This document shows positions 7,665 through 19,732 of a stretch of 34,558 nucleotides of DNA, piece by piece. Under the pieces are notes generated by a model. It did not search any database, was not told the origin of the DNA, and was given only the letters and a program-made list of their open reading frames with translations. Each line of letters starts with the position of its first letter. Position 1 is the stretch's first letter. The position numbers and the translations under genes are program-made. Origin of the DNA: Clostridiales bacterium (GTDB lineage Bacteria > Bacillota > Clostridia > Christensenellales > Aristaeellaceae); assembly GCA_004552515.1 (NCBI GenBank), contig SFOF01000005.1, positions 1 through 34,558 of the forward strand, given 5' to 3'.

Positions 7665-8816
7665 TTACAGCGTTCTGAGCGCGGCGGTCAGGCGGGCCAT
7701 CGCCTCGACGACGTTTTTGCGCGGCGTGGCGAGGTTCAGGCGCGCAAAGCCCGCGCCCTCTTCGCCGAAGAACGTGCCGTCGTTCAGGCCGAGACGCGCC
7801 TTTTCAACCACAAAGCGCATAAGATCCTTCTGATTCAGATTGAGCGCGCGCATATCCAGCCACATCAGATACGTCGCTTCGAGGCGGCTGTATTTGACGA
7901 CCGTGCCGGTCAGCGCGTCCTCGACGACGCGGCGGTTGCCGTCGATGTAGGCGAGCAGCTCGTCCAGCCACGCCTCGCCCTCGTTATAGGCCGTGCGCTG
8001 GGCCAGCGCGCCGAAGAGGTTGAGGCCGTCGATGCCGCGCTTGTCGTATTCCGCCTTGAAGCGCGCGCGCAGCTCGGCGTTTTTGATCAGCACCGAGGAA
8101 TGGCGCAGCGCGGCCAGATTGAACGTTTTCGTCGCGGATATGAGCTGTATGGCGTTCGGCTCGACAGAAAGTATCGGCGTGACCTTGTAGCCGGGCATTT
8201 CGAGATCGGCGTGGATTTCGTCCGAGATGATCGTCACGTTGTACCGGCGGGCGAGGACGCAGACGGTTTCCAGCTCCGCGCGCGTCCACACGCGGCCGAC
8301 GGGATTGTGCGGGTTGCAGAGCAGGAGGGCCTTCGCGCCCGCCTTAAAGGCCGCCTCGAGATCGTCATAGTCGATGCGCCAGCCGCCCTCATCCTGAACG
8401 AGCGGGCAGCGGCGGATATGGCACTGCGCCGCCTCCGCGCTGGCATAGAACGGGCCGTAGACCGGCGTGAGGATGACCGCCGTATCGCCCGGCTGCGTGA
8501 CCGCGGCGACGGCGACGCGCAGGCTGTCCACAACGCCCGGCGAGAACAGCACGTCGCTCTTCTCGATCTCCAGATTGTGGCGGCGCTTCATCCAGCCGGT
8601 CACGGCGTCATAATCCGCGCCGGTGATGGCGGTGTAGCCGAACGCGCCGTGGGCGACGCGGCGCGCCATGGCGTCGATCACCGGCTGCGGCGCGGCGAAA
8701 TCCATATCGGCCACCCACATGGGCAGCACGTCCTCCGTGCCGAATACTTCTTTGCGCTCGTCCCACTTTTCGCAGTCTGTGCCCGCGCGGTTCACGCCCT
8801 CGTCAAACGAAAACAT
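7665..8816 (-). CDS. MalY/PatB-type PLP aminotransferase (cystathionine beta-lyase-like)
   Basis: 383 residues, class I/II fold of PLP enzymes. Close in pattern to MalY/PatB C-S lyases, which cleave cystathionine or cysteine conjugates. Family marks: N-terminal KWDERKEVFG and LPMWVADMDF, the substrate loop VYGPFY, NPHNPVGRVW, SDEIHADL, and the PLP-binding lysine near residue 229 in SATKTFNLAAL. The start at 8816 is chosen because AAAGGGGG (8825-8832) lies 8 bases upstream; an ATG at about 8850 has no such site. It is transcribed alone, divergent from gyrB. Physiological substrate (cystathionine, or another aminotransferase reaction) cannot be decided from sequence. Confidence 0.9.
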   Translation of the reverse strand: MFSFDEGVNRAGTDCEKWDERKEVFGTEDVLPMWVADMDFAAPQPVIDAMARRVAHGAFGYTAITGADYDAVTGWMKRRHNLEIEKSDVLFSPGVVDSLRVAVAAVTQPGDTAVILTPVYGPFYASAEAAQCHIRRCPLVQDEGGWRIDYDDLEAAFKAGAKALLLCNPHNPVGRVWTRAELETVCVLARRYNVTIISDEIHADLEMPGYKVTPILSVEPNAIQLISATKTFNLAALRHSSVLIKNAELRARFKAEYDKRGIDGLNLFGALAQRTAYNEGEAWLDELLAYIDGNRRVVEDALTGTVVKYSRLEATYLMWLDMRALNLNQKDLMRFVVEKARLGLNDGTFFGEEGAGFARLNLATPRKNVVEAMARLTAALRTL

Positions 8817-8843
8817 GGTTATATCCCCCTTTGTATGAGAAGT

Positions 8844-8853
8844 TTTCATGAAA
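8844..8853. promoter_or_regulatory. Palindrome TTTCATGAAA in the malY leader, possible operator
   Basis: Perfect 10-bp palindrome immediately downstream of the malY -10 box (8856-8861), at the expected transcription start. The position suits a repressor site, but no cognate regulator is encoded beside it and a 10-bp match can arise by chance. Confidence 0.3.
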
Positions 8854-8855
8854 CT

Positions 8856-8884
8856 ATTATAGACCGCCCGTACGAAAAAAGCAA
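8856..8884 (-). promoter_or_regulatory. Sigma-A type promoter of malY
   Basis: On the minus strand: TTGCTT (8879-8884), 17-base spacer, then a perfect TATAAT (8856-8861). It points at malY, with a leader of about 35 bases. Confidence 0.7.
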
Positions 8885-8945
8885 TCCCGCGGCGTTTATT
8901 TGGCGAAAGCAATCGGCTCTTTTTTGTGACGATCGCTTGGGTTAA

Positions 8946-10982
<2,037 letters not shown>

Positions 10983-11071
10983 GCGCCCTGAGCGCCGAAA
11001 ACCGCGCCCTTTGACGGACAAAGACCGAAAAGAGGCGCGCAACCCCCGAATAAGAGCTGGAGGTGCTCCCT

Positions 11072-13669
<2,598 letters not shown>

Positions 13670-13683
13670 ATAAAAAAACGTGC

Positions 13684-13727
13684 GAGCAATCCGCGCGGGG
13701 CGATGCTCCGAGGCGGATTGCTCTTTT
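13684..13727 (+). terminator. Rho-independent terminator after gyrA
   Basis: GAGCAATCCGC (13684-13694) pairs perfectly with GCGGATTGCTC (13713-13723), followed by T4. The 18-base loop can form a smaller inner stem. A7 upstream also makes it partly bidirectional. Confidence 0.85.
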
Positions 13728-13761
13728 CAAGCGATCATTGTCAGCAAGGAGAACACAAGCA

Positions 13762-14496
13762 ATGCGAAAAATGCGGCTGGACAGGCTGCTCTCGCGCAAC
13801 GGCTCTTCCCGAAAGGAAGCGGCGGCGCTGGTAAAGGCGGGGCGCGTGACCGTGGACGGGCGCGCCGTTCACGACGCGTCGATGCAGATCGATCTGGACA
13901 GCGCGCGCGTATGTCTGGACGGCGCGCCGCTGCGCACGAGCAAGCACCTGCACCTGATGATCAACAAGCCCGCGGGCGTTCTGACCGCCACGCAGGATCC
14001 GCGCGGGCGGGCGACCGTCGCCGACTATCTGCCCCGGAGCTTCCTCGCGCTGGAGATCGGCCCGGTGGGACGGCTGGACAGGGACGTGACCGGGCTGGTG
14101 CTCATGACCACCGACGGCCAGCTGGCGCACAGGCTGATTTCGCCGCGCTGGGAGCAGGACAAGATTTACGTCGCGCGCGTCGAGGGACGATTGACCGAGA
14201 GCGACGCGGTGCGCATGGCCGAGGGGATTGAACTCAAGGACTTCACCTGCGCCCCCGCGAAGCTGGAAATCCTTGAAGCGGGCGAGGACGAGTCGCTGTG
14301 CGAGGTCACCGTCCACGAGGGCAAATATCATCAGGTCAAGCGGATGCTGGGCGCGCTGGGGCACCCTGTCACGGCGCTGCATCGCCGCTCCATTGCGGGC
14401 ATTGAGCTCGATTCCGCGCTCGAGGCGGGGCAGTGGCGCGAGCTGACCGAGGCGGAGAAGGCGCATCTTTATAACGTCACCGATCTGGAGGAATAG
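13762..14496 (+). CDS. RsuA/RluB/E/F-family rRNA pseudouridine synthase
   Basis: 244 residues. It converts a uridine in rRNA to pseudouridine. An S4 RNA-binding domain spans about residues 4-60 (MRLDRLLSRNGSSRKEA, VTVDGRAV). The catalytic domain has INKPAGVLTA and the active-site D106 in GRLDRDVTGLVLMTTDG, and ends with the family phrase YHQVKRMLGALGHPVTALHR. AAGGAGA at 13746-13752 is 9 bases before the ATG at 13762; a TTG further upstream lies before that site and is rejected. A methyltransferase gene follows 3 bases later. Whether the target is 16S U516 (RsuA) or a 23S position cannot be told. Confidence 0.93.
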   Translation: MRKMRLDRLLSRNGSSRKEAAALVKAGRVTVDGRAVHDASMQIDLDSARVCLDGAPLRTSKHLHLMINKPAGVLTATQDPRGRATVADYLPRSFLALEIGPVGRLDRDVTGLVLMTTDGQLAHRLISPRWEQDKIYVARVEGRLTESDAVRMAEGIELKDFTCAPAKLEILEAGEDESLCEVTVHEGKYHQVKRMLGALGHPVTALHRRSIAGIELDSALEAGQWRELTEAEKAHLYNVTDLEE

Positions 14497-14499
14497 TAT

Positions 14500-15105
14500 A
14501 TGCCGGACTATTATTACACGCAGGAGCCGGCCAGCGCGCATAAGGAGCGCTCAATTACGGCGCGCGCGCTCGGCCTGACGCTCACGTTCGAGACCGACGC
14601 GGGCGTGTTTTCTAAAAACGAGCTGGATCCGGGCAGCCGGCTGCTGATCGAATCGATGGGCGCGCTTTCCGGACGCGTGCTCGATCTGGGCTGCGGCTGG
14701 GGGCCGGTGGGCGCGTTTCTGGCGCTGGCCAATCCGCAGGCGCAGCTGGTCATGTCGGACGTAAACGCGCGCGCGCTCGATCTGGCGCGGCGCAATCTGA
14801 AGAACAACGGCGCGACGGCTGAGGTCATCGCCAGCGACGGCTTTGAATCGATCGAGGGGACGTTCGATCACGTCGTGACCAACCCGCCCATCCGCGCGGG
14901 CAAGGCGCTGATCTACAGCCTGTTCGACACGGCGCATGAGCGGCTGCGCCCCGGCGGCGCGCTGACGATCGTCATCCGCAAGCAGCAGGGCGCGCCCTCC
15001 GCGCTCAAGCATTTGCAGGAGACGTTCGGAAACGCCGAGGTCATCGCAAAGGGCGGCGGATACTGGATCATCCGCAGCGTCAAGGGAAAGGAAGAGGAAG
15101 CATGA
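14500..15105 (+). CDS. RsmC/YbxB-like class I SAM methyltransferase
   Basis: 201 residues, the size of the single-domain YbxB-type relatives of RsmC. SAM-binding motif I at 61-70 (LDLGCGWGPV), an acidic residue in VMSDVNARAL, and NPPIRAGK at 128-134. NPP motifs mark methylation of an exocyclic amino group of guanine or adenine, so an rRNA N2-guanine or similar target is likely. It starts 3 bases after the pseudouridine synthase gene and overlaps the next gene by 4 bases (ATGA). The pairing of two RNA-modifying genes supports an rRNA role. Exact site unknown. Confidence 0.88.
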   Translation: MPDYYYTQEPASAHKERSITARALGLTLTFETDAGVFSKNELDPGSRLLIESMGALSGRVLDLGCGWGPVGAFLALANPQAQLVMSDVNARALDLARRNLKNNGATAEVIASDGFESIEGTFDHVVTNPPIRAGKALIYSLFDTAHERLRPGGALTIVIRKQQGAPSALKHLQETFGNAEVIAKGGGYWIIRSVKGKEEEA

Positions 15106-16178
15106 ATCAATTAAGAGTCAATCGCGTGGTCGAGCTGATGAAGCGCGACGGCCTGCCGTGCATCCTGGTGAGCGCGACGGAATCGGTGTATTATCTCACG
15201 GGGCGCTGGATCTCGCCAGGCGAACGGATGCTGGCGCTGACGATTACGGACAGGGGCGATGTGCGCCTGTTCGCCAACAGGCTGTTCATGCAGCAGGCCG
15301 CGCCCGATCTGCCGCTGACCGAATACGACGACACCGAGGACTGCGTATCCGTCCTGGCGGACGCGCTGCCGGAGCATATCGGCGCGCTGGGCATCGACAA
15401 GCGCTGGCCGAGTCATTTCCTGATCCGCCTGATGGAAAAGCGGCCGGACATTCGGATGAAGCTCGGCTCCGCGCCGGTGGACGACGCGCGGATGTGCAAG
15501 GACGCGGACGAGTTAAGCGCCATGCGCGAAAGCTCCCGCCTGAACGACGAAGTGCTGAAAAAGCTCATGAGCACGGTCAGGGCGGGCGAAACCGAGCGTC
15601 AGCTGGCCGAGCGCTATGTGGAGATCGCGCGCTCGATGGGCGCGGCGGGCTACAGCTTTAAGCCGCTGGTGTGCTTCGGGGCGAACTGCGCCGAGCCGCA
15701 TCACGATTCGGACGATACGCCTCTCAAGGAGGGCGATTCGATCATATTCGACGTGGGGCTTGACCTCAACCACGCCATGAGCGACATGACGCGCACGATG
15801 TTCTTTGGAGAAGCGACCGACGAGATGAAGCGCGTCTACGAGCTGGTGCGCCGCGCCAATCTGGCGGGCAAGGCGGCGGTGAAGCCGGGCGCGCGGCTGT
15901 GCGACGTGGATCGTGCGGCGCGGCGGGTGATCGAGGAGGCCGGCTACGGCGAATATTTCATCCACCGCACGGGCCACGGCATCGGGCTGGAGGTTCACGA
16001 GCCGCCGGATGTGAGCGCGGCGTGCGAACGCCCCCTGGAGCCGGGCATGATCTTCTCGATCGAGCCGGGCATTTACCTGAGCGGAAAGTTCGGCGTGCGC
16101 ATTGAGGATCTGGTGACGGTGACGCAGGATGGCTGCGAGGTGCTCAATCAGCTGGAGATTCCCTCGTTTGCCGAGTAA
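15102..16178 (+). CDS. M24B metallopeptidase, Xaa-Pro aminopeptidase/dipeptidase type
   Basis: 358 residues. A creatinase-like N-terminal domain (about 1-130, VSATESVYYLTGR) precedes the pita-bread catalytic domain. Metal ligands are visible: D217 (IIFDVGLD), D228 (SDMTRT), H292 (RTGHGIGLEVHE), then glutamates in SIEPGIY and RIEDLV. The family removes N-terminal residues preceding proline or cleaves Xaa-Pro dipeptides in the cytoplasm. The length fits the YqhT/PepQ group; aminopeptidase and dipeptidase members cannot be separated by eye. The start ATG overlaps the previous stop, and a terminator follows. Confidence 0.9.
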   Translation: MNQLRVNRVVELMKRDGLPCILVSATESVYYLTGRWISPGERMLALTITDRGDVRLFANRLFMQQAAPDLPLTEYDDTEDCVSVLADALPEHIGALGIDKRWPSHFLIRLMEKRPDIRMKLGSAPVDDARMCKDADELSAMRESSRLNDEVLKKLMSTVRAGETERQLAERYVEIARSMGAAGYSFKPLVCFGANCAEPHHDSDDTPLKEGDSIIFDVGLDLNHAMSDMTRTMFFGEATDEMKRVYELVRRANLAGKAAVKPGARLCDVDRAARRVIEEAGYGEYFIHRTGHGIGLEVHEPPDVSAACERPLEPGMIFSIEPGIYLSGKFGVRIEDLVTVTQDGCEVLNQLEIPSFAE

Positions 16179-16187
16179 GGCGCATTG

Positions 16188-16234
16188 CGCGCGCTCCGAG
16201 ATGGTCGAAGCCGGCGTTTCGGAGTGCGCGTTTT
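16188..16234 (+). terminator. Rho-independent terminator after the M24 peptidase gene
   Basis: 12-bp stem between 16188-16199 (CGCGCGCTCCGA) and 16219-16230 (TCGGAGTGCGCG) with one G-T wobble, then T4 at 16231-16234. It lies 10 bases past the stop codon. Confidence 0.82.
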
Positions 16235-16265
16235 CACATGAGAAAAAACACGGGAGGATGGGCGT

Positions 16266-17141
16266 ATGCTCTATCTGCTGCTGCCGTTTCTGTCGTTTAT
16301 CGCGTCCGTGAAGGCGCTGATACAGGGGCGCTTTGGCCGCCGGTACGGCAAGAACAGTCAGGACGCGGTGATGTACAACTGCGTGATGTTTGCCGCGACG
16401 GCGCTGATCTTTTTCATACTGTATCTGTTCTCGGGCGAGGGGCTGCCGGGCGCGCCGACGGTCTATCTGGCGGTGATTGTGGGCGCGTGCAGCGTGGCGT
16501 TTCAGTTTTTCTATACGAAGGCGCTGGGGCGCGGATCAGTGTCGCTGACGGCGCTGATCAACGGCTTTTATCTGATCTTCCCGACGACGCTGGGCGCGCT
16601 GGCCTATGGCGAGGCGATCGCGCCGGTTCAGATGGTGGGCGCGGCGCTGTTCGTGGCAACGATGCTTTTGACCGTAACGCCCGAGCAGGGGCGCAGAAAC
16701 GACGGAAAATGGCTGGCGATGGCGCTGGCCTGCATGGCGGCCTCGGGCACGGTGAACGCGCTTCAAAAGGTGCATCAGCACACGGCGGCGCACGCCGAGT
16801 ATATGAGCTTTATCGTCGTGAGCAACATTGCGGCGTTTGTCTTTTCGCTGTTGATCTATTGGATTCACCGCGCGCGCACGGGCGAGCGCAGAACCGCGCC
16901 GTTTACGCCGAATGTGGTTGCGCCGATCGTGCTGGTCGGCCTGATAATGGGGTTGTATAACGTCCTGACGCTCTATCTGAGCGGCCGGCTGGACAGCGTG
17001 ATTATGTATCCGGCGATCAACGTGATCAACATGGCCTTTACGACGCTCTGGAGCGTAACCGTCTTTAAGGACAGACTCAGCCGCCGAAAAGCGCTGGCTC
17101 TTTTGATCGGCACAGCGTCCGTCGTCCTCATCAGCCTTTAG
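16266..17141 (+). CDS. EamA/DMT-superfamily transporter (paralog 1)
   Basis: 291 residues, almost all hydrophobic, consistent with about ten membrane helices arranged as two five-helix repeats. The drug/metabolite transporter superfamily exports or imports small metabolites; substrate unknown. GGGAGG at 16252-16257 is 8 bases before the ATG. It is clearly related to the protein at 18817-19704, especially in the last 60 residues (YNVLTLYLSGRLDSVIMYP here, YNRLNIFLAGRLPSVVFYP there). The pair lies on either side of an AraC-type regulator. A short hairpin without a T-run follows, so the transcript may run into the structured gap downstream. Confidence 0.85.
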   Translation: MLYLLLPFLSFIASVKALIQGRFGRRYGKNSQDAVMYNCVMFAATALIFFILYLFSGEGLPGAPTVYLAVIVGACSVAFQFFYTKALGRGSVSLTALINGFYLIFPTTLGALAYGEAIAPVQMVGAALFVATMLLTVTPEQGRRNDGKWLAMALACMAASGTVNALQKVHQHTAAHAEYMSFIVVSNIAAFVFSLLIYWIHRARTGERRTAPFTPNVVAPIVLVGLIMGLYNVLTLYLSGRLDSVIMYPAINVINMAFTTLWSVTVFKDRLSRRKALALLIGTASVVLISL

Positions 17142-17613
17142 GCGGGCAGCGCCCGGTTCCATATTGCCCGGCCATACATCAGAGCCGGGTCAGTCTACGT
17201 TATACCCGAGTGCCCTTCGCTGCGTGAAACGCACCCACATCACGACCCAAATGAGGAGAGTCCAGAGAGCCAATGGCTCTTTGGCGCAGTCTGGGGCGGC
17301 CGCAGTGCGGCTTCCACATTTCAGCCCCAGCGTACTCCCCGCGGAAAACATAGCAAAGCCAATACGATCACGTAAAAACGCACTTACACTTCGCCGCCGA
17401 CTCCGTTCCCCGTCCCCCGCGTTCCCTCGTCTCCTTCGTTCTCCGTCGGGATCGCCATAAAGAAACGCGCAAGCCCGAAGTGAATCCACCAAGTCCGATA
17501 ACCGCACGGCCATTGAGAACGCGCTAATGGCGATCCCGACCCACGGCGGAATAGGAACGGAGCATTCCGCAAGCCGTTCTGTTTGGCGCTGTGCGTCAAA
17601 CAGCAGGCGTGAG

Positions 17614-17637
17614 CAAACGCAAGACATATCAACAGAA
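17614..17637. repeat. 24-nt direct repeat, copy 1 (copy 2 at 17657-17680)
   Basis: The two copies begin CAAACGCAAGACATATCAA and differ at one position (C at 17633, T at 17676). They are 43 bases apart, start to start, at the right side of the structured gap. Confidence 0.85.
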
Positions 17638-17656
17638 GCGTATGACCGGCGTAAAC

Positions 17657-17680
17657 CAAACGCAAGACATATCAATAGAA
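17657..17680. repeat. 24-nt direct repeat, copy 2
   Basis: Partner of 17614-17637 with one mismatch. Only two copies are visible, so it is not a CRISPR array. Confidence 0.85.
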
Positions 17681-17733
17681 CGGCAAAGGCCTGTACGCGC
17701 TTCGAACGGACCGTCAACTTCATATACTATAAG

Positions 17734-17771
17734 AAAAGGCACGCCCGCAGCAAACGGGCGGCTTTCCTTTT
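17734..17771 (-). terminator. Terminator of the AraC-family gene
   Basis: GCCCG (17743-17747) pairs with CGGGC (17755-17759). An outer AAAAGG/CCTTTT pairing gives A-rich and T-rich flanks on both sides. On the minus strand it lies just past the araC stop and ends in TTTTC; it could also stop + strand reading from the structured gap. Confidence 0.65.
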
Positions 17772-17792
17772 ATATAGGCTTTGTGCGCGCGG

Positions 17793-18647
17793 TCAGATCG
17801 TCCGCGCGCCGGGGGAACGGCTTTTGCGCGCTTTGGCGGGCGTGATTCCATAGGTCTTGACGAACAGGCGGCAGAAATAGCTGAAGCTGGAAAAGCCGAC
17901 GGCTTCGCAGATGGCCTCATAGCTTTCCTCGCTCGAAACGACCAGCTCCCACGCGTATTTCATGCGCACCGTATTCACATAGTCCCGCGGGGTCATGCCG
18001 AGATACTTTCTGGTCAGACGGCAGAGCTGAGCATGGCTGAAGTTCGATAGCCGCAGAAAGACGCCGACGCCGCCGGCCGCGTTCACGGGCTGATTCATCT
18101 CGGCCAGCAGGGCGGCGAAGGAGGGCGGCACGGCGCTTTCCGACTGATCGCGGCCCTTGATGATCGCGGCGAATACCTCGCCCAGGAGTACGCGGCATAG
18201 CGGCGTTCGTTCGGCGGCGGGGAGGGCGAAAAGCCGGTCGCAGAGCGCGCCGAGGGCCGTCCGTTCGCCGCTGTGGAGACGGACATGAGGCGGCGCATCC
18301 GTCGGCGGCGCGCCTGAAAGGGCAGGATCGTCCGAAAGGCCGTAGGCGCAGAGAAACTTCTCCACCTCGGACGGGATGACCGAGAGCGCGGCGACGTTTG
18401 TGCCCTCTGTCTGGCCGCCGAGGGCATGGAGATCGGACGGGCGCAGGAAGAACAGATCGCCCTCAGCGCAGCGCGTTTCAGCGCCGTTCACGCTGTGTAC
18501 GCACGAGCCGGACAGGACGCAGATCATTTCGTAAAAGTCATGGCTGTGCGGCGTGCCCATGAGCGGGCGGCCCAGCGTCTGCTGGAAGAAATAGCCATCG
18601 GCATTGAAGCATCCGGCCATGGACGCGCGCAGGAGACGATGCGGCAT
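17793..18647 (-). CDS. AraC-family transcriptional regulator with N-terminal cupin
   Basis: 284 residues. The N-terminal half is a cupin-like sugar-sensing domain (HSHDFYEMICVLSGSC, LFFLRPSDLHAL). The C-terminal 95 residues hold the two helix-turn-helix motifs: FSHAQLCRLTRKYLGMTPRDYVNTVRMKYA, and the second at SYEAICEAVGFSSFSYFCRLF with GITPAKAR. The start at 18647 is fixed by GGAGGA (18657-18662) 9 bases upstream and by its promoter at 18678-18706; the frame stays open much further up but lies before the promoter. Divergent orientation suggests it controls the EamA2-isomerase-oxidoreductase genes. Such regulators usually respond to a sugar; ligand unknown. Confidence 0.9.
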   Translation of the reverse strand: MPHRLLRASMAGCFNADGYFFQQTLGRPLMGTPHSHDFYEMICVLSGSCVHSVNGAETRCAEGDLFFLRPSDLHALGGQTEGTNVAALSVIPSEVEKFLCAYGLSDDPALSGAPPTDAPPHVRLHSGERTALGALCDRLFALPAAERTPLCRVLLGEVFAAIIKGRDQSESAVPPSFAALLAEMNQPVNAAGGVGVFLRLSNFSHAQLCRLTRKYLGMTPRDYVNTVRMKYAWELVVSSEESYEAICEAVGFSSFSYFCRLFVKTYGITPAKARKSRSPGARTI

Positions 18648-18677
18648 GACGCGTTTTCCTCCGTTCCCTTTTTTGCT

Positions 18678-18706
18678 ATTGTACACTGCCCCGAAAAAAT
18701 TGTCCA
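18678..18706 (-). promoter_or_regulatory. Sigma-A type promoter of the AraC-family gene
   Basis: Minus strand: TGGACA (18701-18706), 17-base spacer, TACAAT (18678-18683); 5 of 6 matches in each hexamer. The leader to the start codon is about 25 bases. Confidence 0.82.
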
Positions 18707-18757
18707 GCGCTTTTGCGCGGATGATCATTGAGAGCAGTTTTTTGATAACGGAGAGGA

Positions 18758-18786
18758 TTGAGATTCCCGGCGCCTTCTGGCATAAT
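18758..18786 (+). promoter_or_regulatory. Sigma-A type promoter of the EamA2-isomerase-oxidoreductase genes
   Basis: TTGAGA (18758-18763), 17-base spacer, CATAAT (18781-18786); 5 of 6 matches each. An 8-bp palindrome ATGATCAT at 18721-18728 lies between this promoter and the divergent araC promoter and could be part of a regulator site. Confidence 0.78.
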
Positions 18787-18816
18787 GGGCCTGTAAGAAG
18801 GAAGGAGCGATGCGAA

Positions 18817-19704
18817 ATGACGGCATACTTTCTGCTGAGCCTGTCGATTCTCTCGGCGACGGCGAACAATCTGCTCCTGCACAAATTCGGCAATCGCGGC
18901 CTCGACGGACTGAGCGGCGCGCTGCTGTTCAACGCGGCCGTTTCAGGCGTGTGGATCGCGCTGCTCGGCGCGGCGGCGGCTCTGACGGGCGGTCTGGCGT
19001 TTGATGCGGCGAGCGTCCAATGGGGGATGCTCTATGGCGGCGTGACGGCGGCGTTTCTGCTGTTCAAGATGCAGGCGATGGCGAGCGGGCCGGTTTCGCT
19101 GACCTCGTTCATCGGCTGCGCGTCGCTGCTCATATCGACCGGTTTCGGCGTGTTCGTGCTGGGCGAGGCGGCGAGCGCGGCGCAGGCGGCGGGCGTGGCG
19201 CTGCTCATGATCGCGCTGTTTCTGATCATATCGCCCAAAAGCGATCAGGCGACGCGGACGTGGAAGCTCTGGTGCGCGGGCTTTTTCGTGTGCAGCGCGG
19301 CGGTTGGGATCATCTTCAAGCTGCATCAGCGCTCCGATTCGGCGGCCAAAATTTCCGAGATGATGCTTGCGGCGGCGCTGACCTCGGCGGTCGTATTTAT
19401 CGCCGCCGCCTTCGCCGCGTCCGGAAGGCGGCGCCTGCCCGCGCTGCCGGCGGGCGCGTGGCCGTATATCCTCGGCTCGGGGCTTTTCGGGTGCGTATAC
19501 AACCGGCTGAATATTTTCCTGGCGGGACGGCTCCCCAGCGTCGTGTTCTATCCGACGTTCAACGGCGCGGTGATTCTGCTTTCGACGCTCTGCGGCCTGC
19601 TTCTCTTCCGGGAACGGCTCAGGGCGCGGCAGACGATCGGAATGATTGCGGGGATTGCCGCGCTGCTGCTTGCCTCGGGCGCGTTCGATTCGTTTTTCGC
19701 ATAA
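18817..19704 (+). CDS. EamA/DMT-superfamily transporter (paralog 2)
   Basis: 295 residues with about ten hydrophobic helices in two repeats. Paralogous to the protein at 16266-17141, with the closest match in the last third. GAAGGAG (18801-18807) is 9 bases before the ATG at 18817; the frame extends upstream but crosses the promoter. The next gene starts 28 bases after the stop on the same strand, so it is probably the first gene of a four-gene transcript with a TIM-barrel isomerase-like protein and two Gfo/Idh proteins. This context suggests a sugar or sugar-derived substrate, but direction of transport is unknown. Confidence 0.85.
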   Translation: MTAYFLLSLSILSATANNLLLHKFGNRGLDGLSGALLFNAAVSGVWIALLGAAAALTGGLAFDAASVQWGMLYGGVTAAFLLFKMQAMASGPVSLTSFIGCASLLISTGFGVFVLGEAASAAQAAGVALLMIALFLIISPKSDQATRTWKLWCAGFFVCSAAVGIIFKLHQRSDSAAKISEMMLAAALTSAVVFIAAAFAASGRRRLPALPAGAWPYILGSGLFGCVYNRLNIFLAGRLPSVVFYPTFNGAVILLSTLCGLLLFRERLRARQTIGMIAGIAALLLASGAFDSFFA

Positions 19705-19732
19705 AAAATCTTTGAGACAGGAGGATATGACC

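Larger units (their letters stand above)
17142..17730. other. Gene-poor gap dense in inverted repeats; candidate structured RNA or intergenic element
   Basis: This sequence differs from its surroundings: visibly lower GC, no codon pattern, and many perfect inverted repeats. Pairs seen: 17143-17147/17151-17155; 17167-17171/17185-17189; 17221-17225/17229-17233; 17262-17271/17275-17284 (10 bp, 3-base loop); 17291-17297/17324-17330 enclosing 17299-17303/17307-17311; 17445-17458/17527-17540 (14 bp perfect); 17546-17552/17564-17570 or alternatively 17555-17560/17574-17579; and 17579-17585/17597-17603. A pyrimidine-rich tract of CGTTCC-like repeats lies at about 17400-17446. Minus-strand open frames (177 and 93 codons) overlap each other and lack ribosome sites. 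No known RNA family is recognised; the transcribed strand is unknown. Confidence 0.55.

Noticed and set aside
7272..7833. Short frames over the pepV-malY gap
   Set aside because: They are translations of the hairpin array and of the malY 3' end; Arg/Pro-rich and without start signals.
17614..17680. Possible CRISPR array
   Set aside because: Only two 24-nt copies with a 19-base gap and no third repeat or cas gene.
17190..17723. Minus-strand protein of 177 residues and an overlapping 93-residue frame
   Set aside because: Two frames overlap with equal plausibility, both contain translated simple repeats, neither has a good ribosome site, and the DNA is dominated by inverted repeats. Treated as noncoding.
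18604..18816. N-terminal extension of the second EamA protein
   Set aside because: The frame runs through both divergent promoters, and a good ribosome site exists just before 18817.
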